A stretch of 38,295 bases of DNA from Hirudo medicinalis (lineage: Eukaryota; Annelida; Clitellata; Hirudinida; Hirudinidae): NCBI GenBank assembly GCA_011800805.1, contig MPNW01000524.1, positions 1-38,295 on the forward strand, given 5' to 3'. Positions 10,747-23,477 of this stretch are shown in pieces. Both the position numbers and the translations under genes were made by a program. The notes beneath the pieces were generated by a model, which was not told where the DNA came from, did not search any database, and saw nothing but the letters and a program-made list of their open reading frames with translations. Each line of letters opens with the position of its first letter. Within the stretch, counting starts at the first letter, position 1.

Positions 10747-12299
10747 CTGAAAGAAAAACAATGTTGTTTGTTTACGTTAATTTGTTTACGTTACTGCTTA
10801 TTTCAATTTAAATCTTAATTGGTTTTTTTTTTCTGTTGCCCAATATTGTCGAAACTACCAATGAGTTTAGTTGACTAAACTAACAAGTGAAAGCATGTCA
10901 CAGACGAGGGTCACCAATCGCACACCTCGTCCATCATTATCAAGAACATTGAGCCTCATTCGAAATCATTCCACCCCTAAATCCAGGGTGTGTCGAGTTC
11001 TTGTCCCAAAAGATGAAGTACACGGAAACATTCGTTCGAACGTCCTCCTGGGAAAGATCCATTTCTCGGAGTTTCTCGTCGTTTCACGACGAAATCAGAA
11101 AGGATTCGTCTGGAATACGCGAAAGAGCAGAGCATTGTTGTAAGCAGTTGCAAGCAATTCGACTAAAGACACAGCAAAGATTTTATGGACAGCACAAACA
11201 TCGACATCGCAAACACGAGAAGCCCGTAACTCCTTTCCACGAGAGGAAGGATCGTTCCAGGACGCGATTTAAGATGAAAACGTGAATGGCTGTACGTCGT
11301 CCAAGAAGACGTGTGTCTTTTTTTCATCCATATTTTGTTCGCTTACTATTAATGTGATTTAAGTTGAAAAATATTATAAATGTTATTTTATTGTGCCATA
11401 AAAATGATAGAATGATAAGAATGACAAATATCAATAGCAGACGTTTTCGAAAGGACGTCCCATGTTCTAAAAAATGTTGAGTTCTGTTGTTAACAAAGCA
11501 GTTGGCGATAGAGGCATTCAAGAAGCAGGCAATTGTCTCACGTAGGTTCATTAATTCTCCTCGGGAAATGTTGAGAAGGAAATAAAAGCAAGACACGAAA
11601 AAGAACTTTGAAGAAATTCGTTTTCAACCTCAAGAATGCTCGCTTTGTGTCCTTAAATATTTCATCACTTTAACTGAAAGAAAATGGATGGAGGGTATTT
11701 TTAAAATAAGCAAAAAGAATAAAAGCCAGGCAGGCGGAATTCAGGAAATAAAAATTCTGTAAATCAATCACTCTGTGATAAACGGAAATGCAACCAAAAG
11801 ATTATCAAAGCACCACTCTAGATACGACACACTCAGGAAATTCTCATCAAAGTCACCAATTATGGAAAAATCCATAAATTCTTCTCATTAATTATGGAAT
11901 AAATATCTCTTAATTGATAAATAAACAGTCATTTATCACATATCTGCTGATTATATTTATTATTATGTTATATTTTTTATTTATTCGGAATCAAAACGAG
12001 ACGCGAAATTCAAAGCGGCGTTTCGTCGGATTGAAAACCACGGAAGCATTTCCTGGCACTAATTGGAAATGCAGGGGCTGATGAAGATCTCATGAAAGAG
12101 GATTATGAAACCAGTGCATGACACATAATGAGGAGCGAGAGTATGGAGATCTCCCTGAAAAGGAATCTCTAAAGAATAGAAACTTGATTGAAAAAACGTG
12201 CCTATCTAGTAGTTGGTTAACAAAATCGCTAAACCGGTCGGTCGGTCGGACGGTCGGTAGAGTAGGCACCGGTACGGTCTCCTGCAAATCATATGTCCT

Positions 12300-12345
12300 C
12301 CAAATAGGGCCGATGGTAAGGCGTCGGACACCTCTGAAGAGACTC
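12300..12345 (+). mobile_element. Possible tRNA 5'-half relic in intron 7
   Basis: AGGGCCGATGGTAAGGCGTCGGAC looks like the acceptor, D arm and anticodon 5' side of an arginine-type tRNA. No matching T arm follows, so it is at best a relic or truncated SINE. Confidence 0.25.
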
Positions 12346-12883
12346 TGTGAAACACAGCACGATTAGAGACATGAATTCAAAAACGAATGAATCGAAGATC
12401 GCCCGCTCAGCTGGTCCTAAAAGTCCTCTTTCTTAATCTGAGGCAATGCCTCACTCAACCTCGACAAGATGGGGAACAGGAACATGTCTGCCAAAGCAGC
12501 CGACGGTCTTCAATGACCCCAGAATGATCAGTACTCGGTACTCGTGAAATATTCAGTACGATCGAATTGAAAATTTTGTTTGTCTTTTTATTTTTTTTTT
12601 AGATTTAAAAAAGTATGAAAATGTTTGCTCCCGCTGATTATAAATTCAGTGCAAAGGAAGCAACCCGAACATGGGAAGTGCTGACGATTGATCGTCATTT
12701 TTTCTTCAACACTCTCATGACTTCACTCACGAATAATTGACAAAAAAATAACATTTTTTATTTTGCTTTAAAATACTTAAGTAATTTGTTTTTTTTTTTT
12801 GAAAACAATATATCAATTTGTAAATATTTTGGCATATTAATATTATTATTGTTATTATTATTATCATCATTATCATTAATTAA

Positions 12884-12923
<40 letters not shown>

Positions 12924-14000
12924 TAAATGGTTGGAAACTTTTAAAAATCAGTTATGGGCACTAAACCAACCAAACTTCTAATAATGAGAATAAGAAAATC
13001 ACTTTTTATTCACGACATTTACGGCCTATTTGTTCCCTTGACTTATTATTGTACATACCTGTTTAAAATAATTACGAACACCTGGATTGGTGCGGATTTA
13101 GAAATATTAATAGTCGGTTTTTGAATGATTAAAATAAAAGTAGTTTAATGAAAGTCTTAATCCTTCAACAATGCGTCAAAAATCTTCCTTAGAAAGAAAG
13201 GCCGTTCATTCTTTACCACAGTTGAGTTTAAAAACACCTCGTCATAAAAATAGCGAATGTTCCTGGATAAATACACTTTCGCTGTTATCTCCATCAGCAG
13301 ACGTAAATATTTATCTTCTTTGAATCGAGTACAGAATGAGGGAGAGTAAGATTTTTATGTTGAGTAATCTGGTGACACAAGAGCACAAGACCACAAGAGC
13401 GCAAGATCGCAAGAACCTTAAAGACAATTATTCTGTCAGAGGGTAAGACGATGGACTTAAAAGCAAATACGAAGTAAACTATAATTGTTTACGATACTTC
13501 ATAATGTGAAAATATTCGACCAATGAATAATCAACCAGAGATCGTAGAATAGTAGGAAAAAAGTGTGAAGAACGTCACTCTGGACCAGCAGAACCCGAGC
13601 ATCATCCAAGCCTTGTGATGTTAAGAGACCCACTACTCACGGGTGGTAATTTAGTGCATAATTTCAGCTCTGCACTGCCACTAACCTCCTCATTTCTTTG
13701 TAGTAAAGTTTACTTTCATTATTCCAAAACTTCCTCAAGTGAGTGGTTGCTCACTCAATTTGTTCAAAACTGCTCTTAAGATTCTCAGCTGAAAGTATAT
13801 TCGAGTGTAAATTGCAAACTTCAACTTTCAACGTGTTTTCGACTTTTTGAATTAAACTAAGGTGGCTTCATCTGCTCTCAGCGTAAATTCTAACCCAGTG
13901 GGTGGTCCAACTTTGATTAGGTCATGGACAATTGAAGAACATTCGAATGACTCAAGGTTACCTCAAGGTTCGACGTCCTCCACTTTATCATCCAAGGTCA

Positions 14001-14079
14001 CCAGAGGATCATTATCATAATCGTGCCACCGGAGGATCATTATCATAATCATGTAACCAGAGGATGATTATCATAATCG
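14001..14079. repeat. 28-bp tandem repeat, about 2.8 copies
   Basis: The unit is CCAGAGGATCATTATCATAA plus TCGTGCCA. The copies differ at a few positions only. Confidence 0.9.
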
Positions 14080-14336
14080 CCTCGACATGGATTTCAATGA
14101 CAGTGTTTGCCTCTTGAGGAGGGAGGAACATCTACATATTTCGTGGAGAAATATTAGAATTAATTAACAATTACAACCACTTTCCAGTTATTTGATACTT
14201 CAAGATTTCTTCTCCCGCCAAATGATTCATTAAACAAATACTCGATTTGTGGCTTTAATGTCGACGTTGCATTGTTCTTTCATTCAGCTTTTTTGTTGAG
14301 CAGCTTGCCTTTCATGTTTGATAAAAATTAATGTGC

Positions 14337-14383
<47 letters not shown>

Positions 14384-14548
14384 GTAATAATAATAATCAA
14401 GATAAACTTTTATAACAATAATATCGCTCGTGTAAACAAGTCGTACGTGCTCGAATACACGAAAGTGAGCATTAAATAATCCGTTATCATTCATTTCAGT
14501 CTTCAACTGCAGCTTTTAAATCTTCAGTGAACATTCCTCGTAAGTTTC

Positions 14549-14592
14549 GAAAGGAATGAACAAGGAATGAACAAGGAATGAACAAGGAATGA
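14549..14592. repeat. 11-bp tandem repeat (AAGGAATGAAC)n
   Basis: About four near-identical copies in intron 7. Confidence 0.9.
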
Positions 14593-14639
14593 ATGTGCCG
14601 AGAACGAGGAGTGCGAATGAAGCCAATTCTGAACTAAAA

Positions 14640-15057
14640 ATTGTGGCCGAACTTCACGTTTTCATTTGTGCGAGAGTTGCTTGGAAGAAAATGAGGATTG
14701 CCTGAAGGAATTTGCAGAAGAAACTGCAAAAGTTTCAACAGAAGAATTCAAAAACTTGACTGATTATGTCACAGAACTGAAAATGATTATCAGGATAACC
14801 TATAAATGGGTCGAAGCAATCAAGGAACAGGGGAAGCAAATAGAGTTCTGGACAACAGCAGCAGGTTGAAAGGTAGTGAAATCTTCAATAAAGTTATCCT
14901 AAGCCTTGTCAAAGGAAGACAGGAAGACAGACTGCATGAAATTGCCTGCAGACAAATTAAAAGAAGTCAATCAAAAAGGAAGAAGTGGGTCATAAGGATC
15001 AGGGGCCAACCTGGGGCTTTCCACATGTATGCTTGCAAAGGAAGAACAGTCGAATGA
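14640..15057 (+). pseudogene. Coding-like fragment with a frame break, unrecognised
   Basis: Two overlapping plus-strand frames look protein-like. The first includes CESCLEENEDCLKEFAEE and LTDYVTELKMIIRITYKWVE. The second, from about 14806, includes EIFNKVILSLVKGRQED, RLHEIACRQIKRSQSKRKK and GQPGAFHMYACKGRTVE. Composition is balanced and not repeat-driven. The switch of frame near 14860 suggests a decayed gene or retroelement piece lying antisense in intron 7. I recognise no family. Confidence 0.3.
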
Positions 15058-15993
15058 AACTAACAGAACCAGTTATTTTTTGTTCTTTGTGTTACTTTCG
15101 ATTTTGATTTATGATGAATTGTGCATACACAGCTTCAGTTACTTAGTTAAGTTTATTTCATTTTCATAGTCTCAACGAGATCCCGAGCCGTGTTGGGGAC
15201 TTTAAATAGTTTTGGTTCTTCAGACTGATTGCTTTATTTCAGACTGTTTTTGGGAAATTAACTTTAATTTAATTAAGAACTTAATTTTATTAACTTAATA
15301 AATAATAACGATAATGATATTTACTCATTATTATTAATAACATTTAATTATATATAATATAATTAATAATAATAATTAATAACAGAATTAATTGTTAATA
15401 TTAATAATAATATTAATAATAATAATATAATAAAATTTGTATTCTTTTTTGTTAATTCGTATTAAATCCTATTCCTATTCGTATCATAACATAGGACCTA
15501 AAAGTCTAAAAGGCAAAATGCAAAAATCACCGATAGACTGGCAATACATCATCGGAGCCATTTGTCATGTGGGAGTGTTTTATAGGTGTGTACCTGGAAA
15601 GCAGAAAACGAAAGGAACAGAAAAACAAGTCTTCTGCATTATCCTCTATTTGGCTTGAAAGTGCTTAAAGCCAAGCATTTTGCAATCAACTGATTCGCTT
15701 GGATGACTCGATTGTTTCAGAAATTGTTCTGCATTTTTGAGCAAAAGTAGGAAGAAATAATTTACAATCATTTCAGATGATTGGAGTAATCTTATTTGAA
15801 CTTCCTTCCAGGTCTAATAATCAAATCTCACAAAAGAACCTCTTTCCAAGCCTCGGAGAATTGGAAAATTATGCTCAGCTGATAACACCCGCAAAAGGGA
15901 ATAATATTTGCTAACAGTTTTACGCCAGGATTTATAGATATTTTGCGTGATTTTATTGGAAGCTAATTGTCTATTCTCGTTTGCTCTGAAAGG

Positions 15994-16053
15994 CAGAATT
16001 ATGAACCACAGAATTATGAACCACAGAAATACGAATCCCAGAATTATGAATCG
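15994..16053. repeat. 15-bp tandem repeat (CAGAATTATGAACCA)n, 4 copies
   Basis: Two identical units are followed by two that differ at a few positions. On the plus strand it reads QNYEP-QNYEP-QKYES-QNYES in an 88-codon ORF; on the minus strand an ORF is also open. I see no other sign of coding. Confidence 0.9.
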
Positions 16054-16513
16054 CAAGGACCGCGAAAGATTCCTGAAAATATTTTCGCCGAAAGCAAATA
16101 TAAAAATGTCAAAGAATCGATCAGGAGAAAGTGTCAGAAAGAGGGAAATTGGATCGATAGAACCTGCGTGTGTCATCTCAATGCCTTTCAATGCTGTCGG
16201 AAATCCGTCCAAACATTTTTTCTTGAGCGGTAATTGCGTAGTTTCTGCTGTCCATCATAATTACAATTCTACATTTTTTTAAATCAACTTTGGGTAATTA
16301 TTTGAAGATCTTTTTTAAAGTGAGTTTTTGAAGAAATTGAATAAAATCTTTTTTATTACCATTATTATTATTATTATTTTGTTTTAAATTACCTCTTTTA
16401 TAGCGCAGCAAATGGATGGAATTAAGAGATCTCATCATCTTCTAAATATGTCATTCACAAATACCTGACTTCACTAATAATAATACTACTACTATTACTA
16501 CTACTACTACTAC

Positions 16514-16549
<36 letters not shown>

Positions 16550-18097
16550 GTCATAATAATACTCAAATAATAAATTACAAGAAGAAATATTTCAAACACG
16601 AAACTCATGAAAATTGACAAAATTGAAGCAAAATAACCGGCAAAACGTTAGAAATGCGATTTTCTCGGGGCGAGTAAAAATAATATTTGGATTCAGAGAA
16701 TTGTCGAAACACGACCCTAATCCCTTCCAGATGAAGGCTTTAATGTCCTCAGTCGTGCTTGCTTGTTGAAAGAAAAAGTAACAGAATATTTTCCAAGTAT
16801 TAAATTATAAATGCAAATACATTTTATTTCAAATAATTATTCGGCCAAATATTCCGAATAGCTCCACTGTGTGCCGAGTCCACCTAGTTAATTATGATAG
16901 CTTCCATACCTGTTTTTGTCGTCGCACGTGTTGCACTCACCCGAGTCATCGAAGATAATAATGAATATTTAATTTGGATAATTATAAATAATTACGTTAT
17001 CATTTCATTCCCCACTTCGACGTTCGAAATTCATTGAATTAAAAAAAAAATCCTAAATAATTCCTTCTTATTCGAGTCAAATTGTTTGACAAATTGTTTG
17101 AACTCATTCGTTCTTTGTCAAAAGAATGACTTCGACTTTTTTAGACAACATTTTGAAGTTTATTTTTATTTTTCTGTCGTTGCGATTTTAAAAGATTAAA
17201 ATTGTGAACAACAATCATACTACACTGCGCATGAGGACGACTCGAATGAGCAGACGAGAAAAAATTGCGTCCTTAAGTTTTAAGTTTTTTAAGTTTGCCA
17301 AACATTTCCTCGCATTTCAAAGTTACAAAGAAAACAAAAGATAAAATGGAACAAGATTAATTGTCCTTTTTAGAGCTTCTTCCAAACCCAGAATTAAAAC
17401 AATCCCGACAAACATTATCTAAGAAACCTTCTGATAAATGCTGAGAATCTTCCTAAAATATCTCTGAGAATTAGGAGGTAAATCCAGAATGCATTTTTTC
17501 TTCTTAATCTCACTTTAATCTGCAACAAGTGACGGACAGAAACATGTCTCAAAGGTTGAAAAACAAGTTGACATCAGCTTCAAGCAGGTGTTGAATTCAC
17601 CCGATAAAAATTTGTTGATTAGGTCGAGCAAATGTCGGATCGATGTGTTTATACATCCGAGGGATTTACAACGCGCCCTCGCGCGGAAATTGAAATCCGA
17701 ATGTTTACAAATTCCACATTCGTATACAAAGGCATGGTTCGCACGCGAATTGTGACTGAATTGTGACTAATTTTCGGCAAGAAGGAGGAAATTGAGTCCT
17801 TGATTAGATGATAATTAGCCTCTATTTTGACTTCAAATAAATCACAGATTACGAGGAATTCTTAGAAAATCATTTACAAAATCATTTACCTTTACATACA
17901 AAGACACGGTTACCTATTTGAACTTCTTTGTAACGATTCCGGCTAATTACGGATAAAATAACATTTTCCCTTTTTTTGTCATTAAATAAGCTAATGTTTC
18001 ACAATGTTTTCGAGGAACAAAAGTCTAAAATAATTTACAAACACGGGAAACAAATCATGAAATAAGTTTCTAAAACATTTAAAATCTCAAAAATAAC

Positions 18098-18146
18098 CTC
18101 TATGGCGATGGGTCTGCTTGTCTATCATTAGCACAGCTTCTGTTAC
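18098..18146 (-). CDS. msi: Musashi-like exon 7: 49-nt exon, RRM2 strand 2 to RNP1
   Basis: This 49-nt exon encodes VTEAVLMIDKQTHRHR (residues 162-177) plus the first base of the next Gly. It matches VEDAMLMFDKQTNRHR of Musashi RRM2. The acceptor is ccttcttttgcag and the donor is AGAG|gttatt. The Arg-Gly junction splits RNP1 between exons 7 and 8, just as RNP1 of RRM1 is split between exons 3 and 4. The phases agree on both sides. Confidence 0.94.
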
Positions 18147-18718
18147 CTGCAAAAGAAGGATTTGTATATTTCGGTAGCACGTCCAATTTCTTCTGACAAA
18201 TGAGGTCGAATGATGTACTTTGAAATCACTTTCCAATGATATGTCACGAAAACAAGATCAGCGTGGAAAGGCTGAAATTGGAAAACTTTCCAACACAGGA
18301 TTACCTTCATCCTCAACATAATCCGGCCAGCATTTGTACAAGCCATCAAAGGCATTTATCTTGTAATTGCAGAAGCGGTGAGTTAGCTGGATCATTATCG
18401 CTCCCCAAAATGGCACTAGCGTCGTCGTGAGGGTTTGAGCTTGGTTTACAGAATTTTATTCGACTATTGCCACTCGAATACACAAGGTTACAAGAGTTGA
18501 TTCCATTCAAAGCAGGCAAAAAAAGGTTCATTATCAATAAAGCCACCTTTCAAAGCGGTCAATTCGCATGAAATCGTACAAAAATAAATTATTACAACAA
18601 AGATCTACACACCGGCATAGTTAAGAATAGACTTTAATTTATGCAAACAGCCGAATGATTGTTACGATCTCTGATGGGAACTGCATTCCTAACAAGTTTG
18701 CTATTCACTTACCTGTTC

Positions 18719-19062
18719 GCTTACTCACTCACTCACTCATTCTCACCTACTCACTCATTCACCTACTCATTCATTCACCCACTCATTCACCTACTTACTC
18801 ATTCATTCACCCACTCATTCACCCACTTACTCATTCATTCACCCACTCATTCACCTACTCATTCATTCATTCACTCACTAATACACTCCCTCACTAATCC
18901 ACTCACATTTACCCATTCACTCACTAATAAACCCACTCATCCAACTGCTCACTCATTCACTCAATCATTTACTCAATCACTCACTCATCCATCTACTCAT
19001 TCATTCACTCACTCATCCTCTCATCCATGCACTCATTCATTCACCCACTCATCCAACACTCA
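18719..19062. repeat. ACTC/ATTC tetranucleotide array, about 340 bp
   Basis: This is a long imperfect array of CACT, CATT, CACC and CTAC units. All plus-strand ORFs here are Thr/His/Ser-rich products of the repeat. Confidence 0.95.
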
Positions 19063-20253
19063 CTCGGAGCAGATCGCATTGCAAGAGAGGCATAATTCTC
19101 AGGCGACTCGTCCTGATGAGATGTAATGACTCCCTTTATTGTTGAAAGACATCGTGGTTAATCAAGCAACACGAAACTCATCTCGCTTTTTAGGGATAGA
19201 AATATTTTTTAAAATAACAGCCACACGAGAAGATTTCACCGAAATGAATTTCACTGAAAATTACGTCCGCCACGCTGTGTTCAATTGCAGGATTTCAGTT
19301 TCAAATTCGGCAGGATATGCGACCCAACCTCGCGGAAAGACCTGGAAAGAGGTGGAAAGAGGTGGTAAAGTGGAGCCGACGTTCTAAAACCGATGCGTGG
19401 AATGTTGATTACTCCACAAGCCATTATTACGTCCTCAGGCAAGTTTAGTCACGTGACTCTTGTTGATGGAGTTGTAAGGTTTGTTAAAGGAGGTTGAAGT
19501 GATTGACGATTAGCAGGAAGAAAACAGGCTATCAATCAGGTCGATCAATCCTGACAACAGTTTGACAGCAGAGTTCATCTCATCTTAAATGTTATATCGC
19601 GTGCTATCATTGTTGATAGCATTGTCATTGTTGTTATCATTCAATGTTTATCTCAAAAATTGAAACCCTCCTCATCAAAGCAGGAAAGCCTTCCAAGAAC
19701 TCAACATCATCATTCTCTACCGTGACTAAGAGCAGAACAAACAAATGAAGAAGAACAGCCCGAGGTTGTCGTCCATTGTTAGGGAGATCACCTTCAATTA
19801 CGTCCGGGGCGGGAATGAAGGGTAATAAACGCAGACGATAACAACAGGGCGCAGTTGTCGTGAGCTCGTTGATTGCATCAGCAAATCATTTGGATCTGAC
19901 AGTTTTGGATCAGTTGCCTCGTCCTAGGTCGATTGTGGCAATGAATTTTCATTACAGCTTCCTTGCTAGTTCATTCCTCATGGAAATTAGGGGCATAAAT
20001 CTCCCCGGTCCATTATCTCCCCCTGGTTTGCAGCGTCAAGGCATCCTAAACATCGTCCATGTCATAACTCTTTCTGACTTTCGATCAGTGGTTTCTCCAA
20101 GGGAGGTCCTCTACCTATCACCAACGGGATTCACCGGATAATTGTCTAGCATTTCTAAGGAAATGCCTCAAAGATTCGTATCCCATTATCTAGAGTTCGC
20201 GTAATTGTAGTCCTATTATCATCATCATCACCATCACCATCATCATTATCATT

Positions 20254-20298
<45 letters not shown>

Positions 20299-20659
20299 AA
20301 TACTATTTATAATAATTTGGACTACGTGAGATTCGACAACGTGTCTGATATATATCAGGGAAAAAAAACATATAAAAAAAAGTTCTAGAAGCGAAGCGAA
20401 AAACCGACTCAGGTTTGCAATGGAGAAGAATTTCACTAGGGAATTATGATTGTGGAGTGGAAAAATTGCCGGGAATGATCGATGAGGCGCAATAAAGCAC
20501 TGGGCATAACTAATGATAGTGGACCTGAGGGAAGGAAAGAATATGAATTTATGAGAGGCCTTTCCTCGTGCGTACCGAAATCAAAACACAGCATCTGATC
20601 CGAAGAAGAATGTATCCTCGCTGAGTCAGAGCGCTGTTGGAATCCCGACTTAAAAACGG

Positions 20660-20775
20660 CTACAACCGCCAACGACTACAACCACCAACGACTACAACCA
20701 CCAACGACTACAACCACCAACGACTACAACCACCAGCGACTACAACCACCAACGACTACAACCGCTAACGACTCG
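20660..20775. repeat. 16-bp minisatellite (CTACAACCACCAACGA)n
   Basis: About seven units, the middle ones nearly identical and the outer ones slightly diverged (CCGCCAACGA, CCGCTAACGA). It lies about 245 bp from the end of exon 6 on the intron 6 side. Confidence 0.95.
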
Positions 20776-21020
20776 TTAGCAGCTCTTTCATCGGCTGCAA
20801 GAGAGGAGTGCGGAATGTGGATTACTTTATGAACAGAACCTCTTGTGTACCGCCAGATTCTTGTCCAAATAACCTAGCGTTAGGTGCAAGATATTTTTTC
20901 TTCTTGGCAAATTTTATTTGTCACAATTTTATGAGTGCATACAGTTTTTGCAAATAGTTTCATGAGTAAATATTTTATTTAATAAAATGTTTTTGAAAGA
21001 TATTCACGAGTAAAACTGAC

Positions 21021-21113
21021 CGTGCCAAACGTTTCAAAATATCGTCTAATGTCGTCGGCTGTTGTTGGCGCTGAGAGACCACCGACGAAAATCTTCTTAG
21101 TCTTCGTTATTGT
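21021..21113 (-). CDS. msi: Musashi-like exon 6: RRM2 RNP2 and helix 1
   Basis: This 93-nt exon (31 codons) is phase 0 on both sides. It encodes [18 protein letters not shown] then [13 protein letters not shown] (residues 131-161), which is the linker end, RNP2 (KIFVGGL) and helix 1 of RRM2. [16 protein letters not shown] is close to the canonical [13 protein letters not shown] and is a strong Musashi marker. The acceptor is gtttttttcag and the donor is GGCACG|gtcagt. It lies between the two longest 5' introns of the RRM2 part. Confidence 0.96.
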
Positions 21114-23423
21114 CTGAAAAAAACGATTTAATAACCTTTGTGATTTTAATCAACATAATCACTGAAATAAATTGTTTACCAAAAGTTTTTTAAAATGAGA
21201 AAACAAATTAAAGTTTAACCAAATTTAAACTCAAATGACAAAAGTCGATAATAATCCTTTTAAGAATTTAAATTCCCTTTCAAGAAGTTTCAAGAATTAT
21301 GAGTAAGAATTGAGAGAATTGCAACGTTATTTCGCAGAAAACAGGATTCGAAAGACTGAAATCAGTTTTTAAAAAAAACAAACGAATCTGAACGAAAGTG
21401 GTAATAAACTTCAGAAAGTTCCTCTTAACTTGATATCCACGAATATTCGTAATACTCCCTCCCGGTGACCAATTTAAGGAACGTGCTTCAAGATTTCCAA
21501 CATTAAATCACAAAAGAATAACAGTTTTTTTTAATAACAGAAATTATTATAGAAACGCTCATGTCCTCCTAAAAAGAGATATTCAACAAGAATTCTTTCA
21601 ACAAAATTCTTCGGTCCCGGCAATCAGTCAGTCTGTTGGCATTTGGAGATAATCTCGCCATCAAAAAACAACAGTGCATCTTGGAGAAAGGAAAATACGA
21701 GAATGGAAAATCTTTTTCGATGGATATTCGCCGACGTCAAGATTCGTATCTGAATCCCAGGGAATCATTCTTTCTGTCGCATTTGACCTCTAAAAGTGAA
21801 TAACAACGACGAGGACAGAATGTTGTTGGAGGTAGAAAATTGTTGGCCTTCTTTCTCTTTTTATCTTCCAAAAAACTAGGCTGGAAAATTATCACGTGCT
21901 TGGAACAAGTGATAAACACATGAGGATGACGTATGCTTCGCATAGGTACTAAAAAGCTTTCAAGATATCTTTCTCTCTAGCATTCAAAAACCTGAGTCCA
22001 AAACAAAATCAAAGGACTTTTGAGAGCGTCGAGTTGATCTTTGGAGTGGCACGCTGACATTAAAAATTGAAAATTGAAAACAAAAAAAATGGGATTAAAG
22101 TTTCTCAGTGCGTCGTGAAGATCTCGTATTTCTTTGAAATTATGTTTTGACATCATTTGACCGAGCACCTGCAGATAAATCAATCTTCTAAAGTACTCAA
22201 TACTATTTTTTTTTAGAGATTCTCCCCTTTAAATCGTTCGTAACAAAAACAATAATTAACAATAATAATCATTATTGTATCTAATGTTATTATTAATATT
22301 ATTACTATTCCCTTCACGATACTTTTTTTTTTATATTTAAATAAATATTTCTTCGCGGTCGTCATCAGGCGGACGTTATCATGCGAACGAGTTAGAATTC
22401 TGCTCCTAAAGGTGCCAATTAGGAAGTACTTGGAAACAGCATTTCGTGAAAGAATGGCAGATAATGAAGGGGGGGATGTTCCTTCCACTCTTCAATTGCA
22501 TCTTTCTCCAGTGGTTCCAAGTGCTCGTGGGTAAACATTTATTCGTTCCTCGCTTTGATTTGGAAATTCGATCGATCCAATGTCAGCACCACAAACAAAC
22601 ATTTTCGTCCTGCTCAGACAATGACCGGTAGGAGCAGCAGCGTGGGTAGATGGAAGATGTAGAGACGCTGCTGAAAATCCTGGATAATTTGGCACTTCAT
22701 CAGCGGCTTAAACTCTTCCAGGTGTCAAACATTTCCTAAGCCTTTCGATCTCCGAATTAGAATCTCCATTCAAGATTAGTCCCCGGGAAGAAGAAATGAA
22801 GTCACAACTTTCGCAACTACCTCCTTGTAATTAGGATTGTGAGGCTTCTTTTGGAGCAAGTTCACACGCACTCCGGGCAATCCGGTTGTAATCTCGTGCG
22901 GGAGATAAACATTCGAATGGCAGGAGGAGATACGATGGAGAGTGTGGTGGTTTATCATTTGGGAAAATGATGTTGTTGAAGACCAGCTTTCTTTGATCAT
23001 AGGTTGGTTGAGTCAGTCATTACGATCACGAAATAGCATTGGCTCGGTTTGAGAAAGGAGCGATCAGTCGTTACTATTTTCGGTTTTTAGTGTGTGTGTG
23101 TGTTTTTTTTGTTTCATTCTCGTCCCAGCCTAAACAGTGTTTCCTATTGAGAAACATTTGTAGTTGTGAAGTAATACGAAAGAGCCTGCGATGAACAACA
23201 ACATCAGCAGCAAAGGTAAAGGTTTTTGTAGAAGTCTGACGCAGTTGTCTGTTAGAAGAACAATAATCATGTTTTTATTGGACAACCTCACAAGGAAACT
23301 TCCATAAAATGCCGACTGCTTTCAATCCAGCGAAGTTTTAGCAACAAAAAAGCAGTGTTCGAACCGAGGCAGAGTTTATAACCTAATTCCATTTTTTATA
23401 CCCAATAAGGACGCTGTTGTTTG

Positions 23424-23426
<3 letters not shown>

Positions 23427-23465
<39 letters not shown>

Positions 23466-23477
23466 TGTGTATGTGTT
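23427..23477. repeat. (GT)n dinucleotide repeat
   Basis: About 50 bp of TG/GT with one interruption (GGTG), in intron 5. Confidence 0.95.

Larger units (their letters stand above)
10747..18097 (-). other. msi: Intron 7 (about 7.35 kb, the longest)
   Basis: It contains a possible tRNA relic near 12300, ATT runs at 12836-12923 and 14338-14398, a 28-bp repeat at 14001-14079, an 11-bp repeat at 14549-14592, a coding-like relic at 14640-15057, a 15-bp repeat at 15994-16053 and an AAT/ACT run at 16482-16552. The stretch 16560-18090 is plain AT-rich sequence in which I see nothing. Confidence 0.8.
18147..21020 (-). other. msi: Intron 6 (about 2.9 kb)
   Basis: It holds the ACTC/ATTC array (18719-19062), a CAT/ATT run (20217-20298) and a 16-bp minisatellite (20660-20775). 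I see no gene or RNA signal elsewhere in it. Confidence 0.8.

Noticed and set aside
18655..19126. 155-codon Thr/His/Ser-rich ORF
   Set aside because: Entirely a product of the ACTC/ATTC tetranucleotide array.
19860..20141. 93-codon plus ORF (SSLIASANHLDLTVLDQLPRP)
   Set aside because: Composition is passable, but there is no motif, no splice context and no partner exon; chance is the simpler reading.
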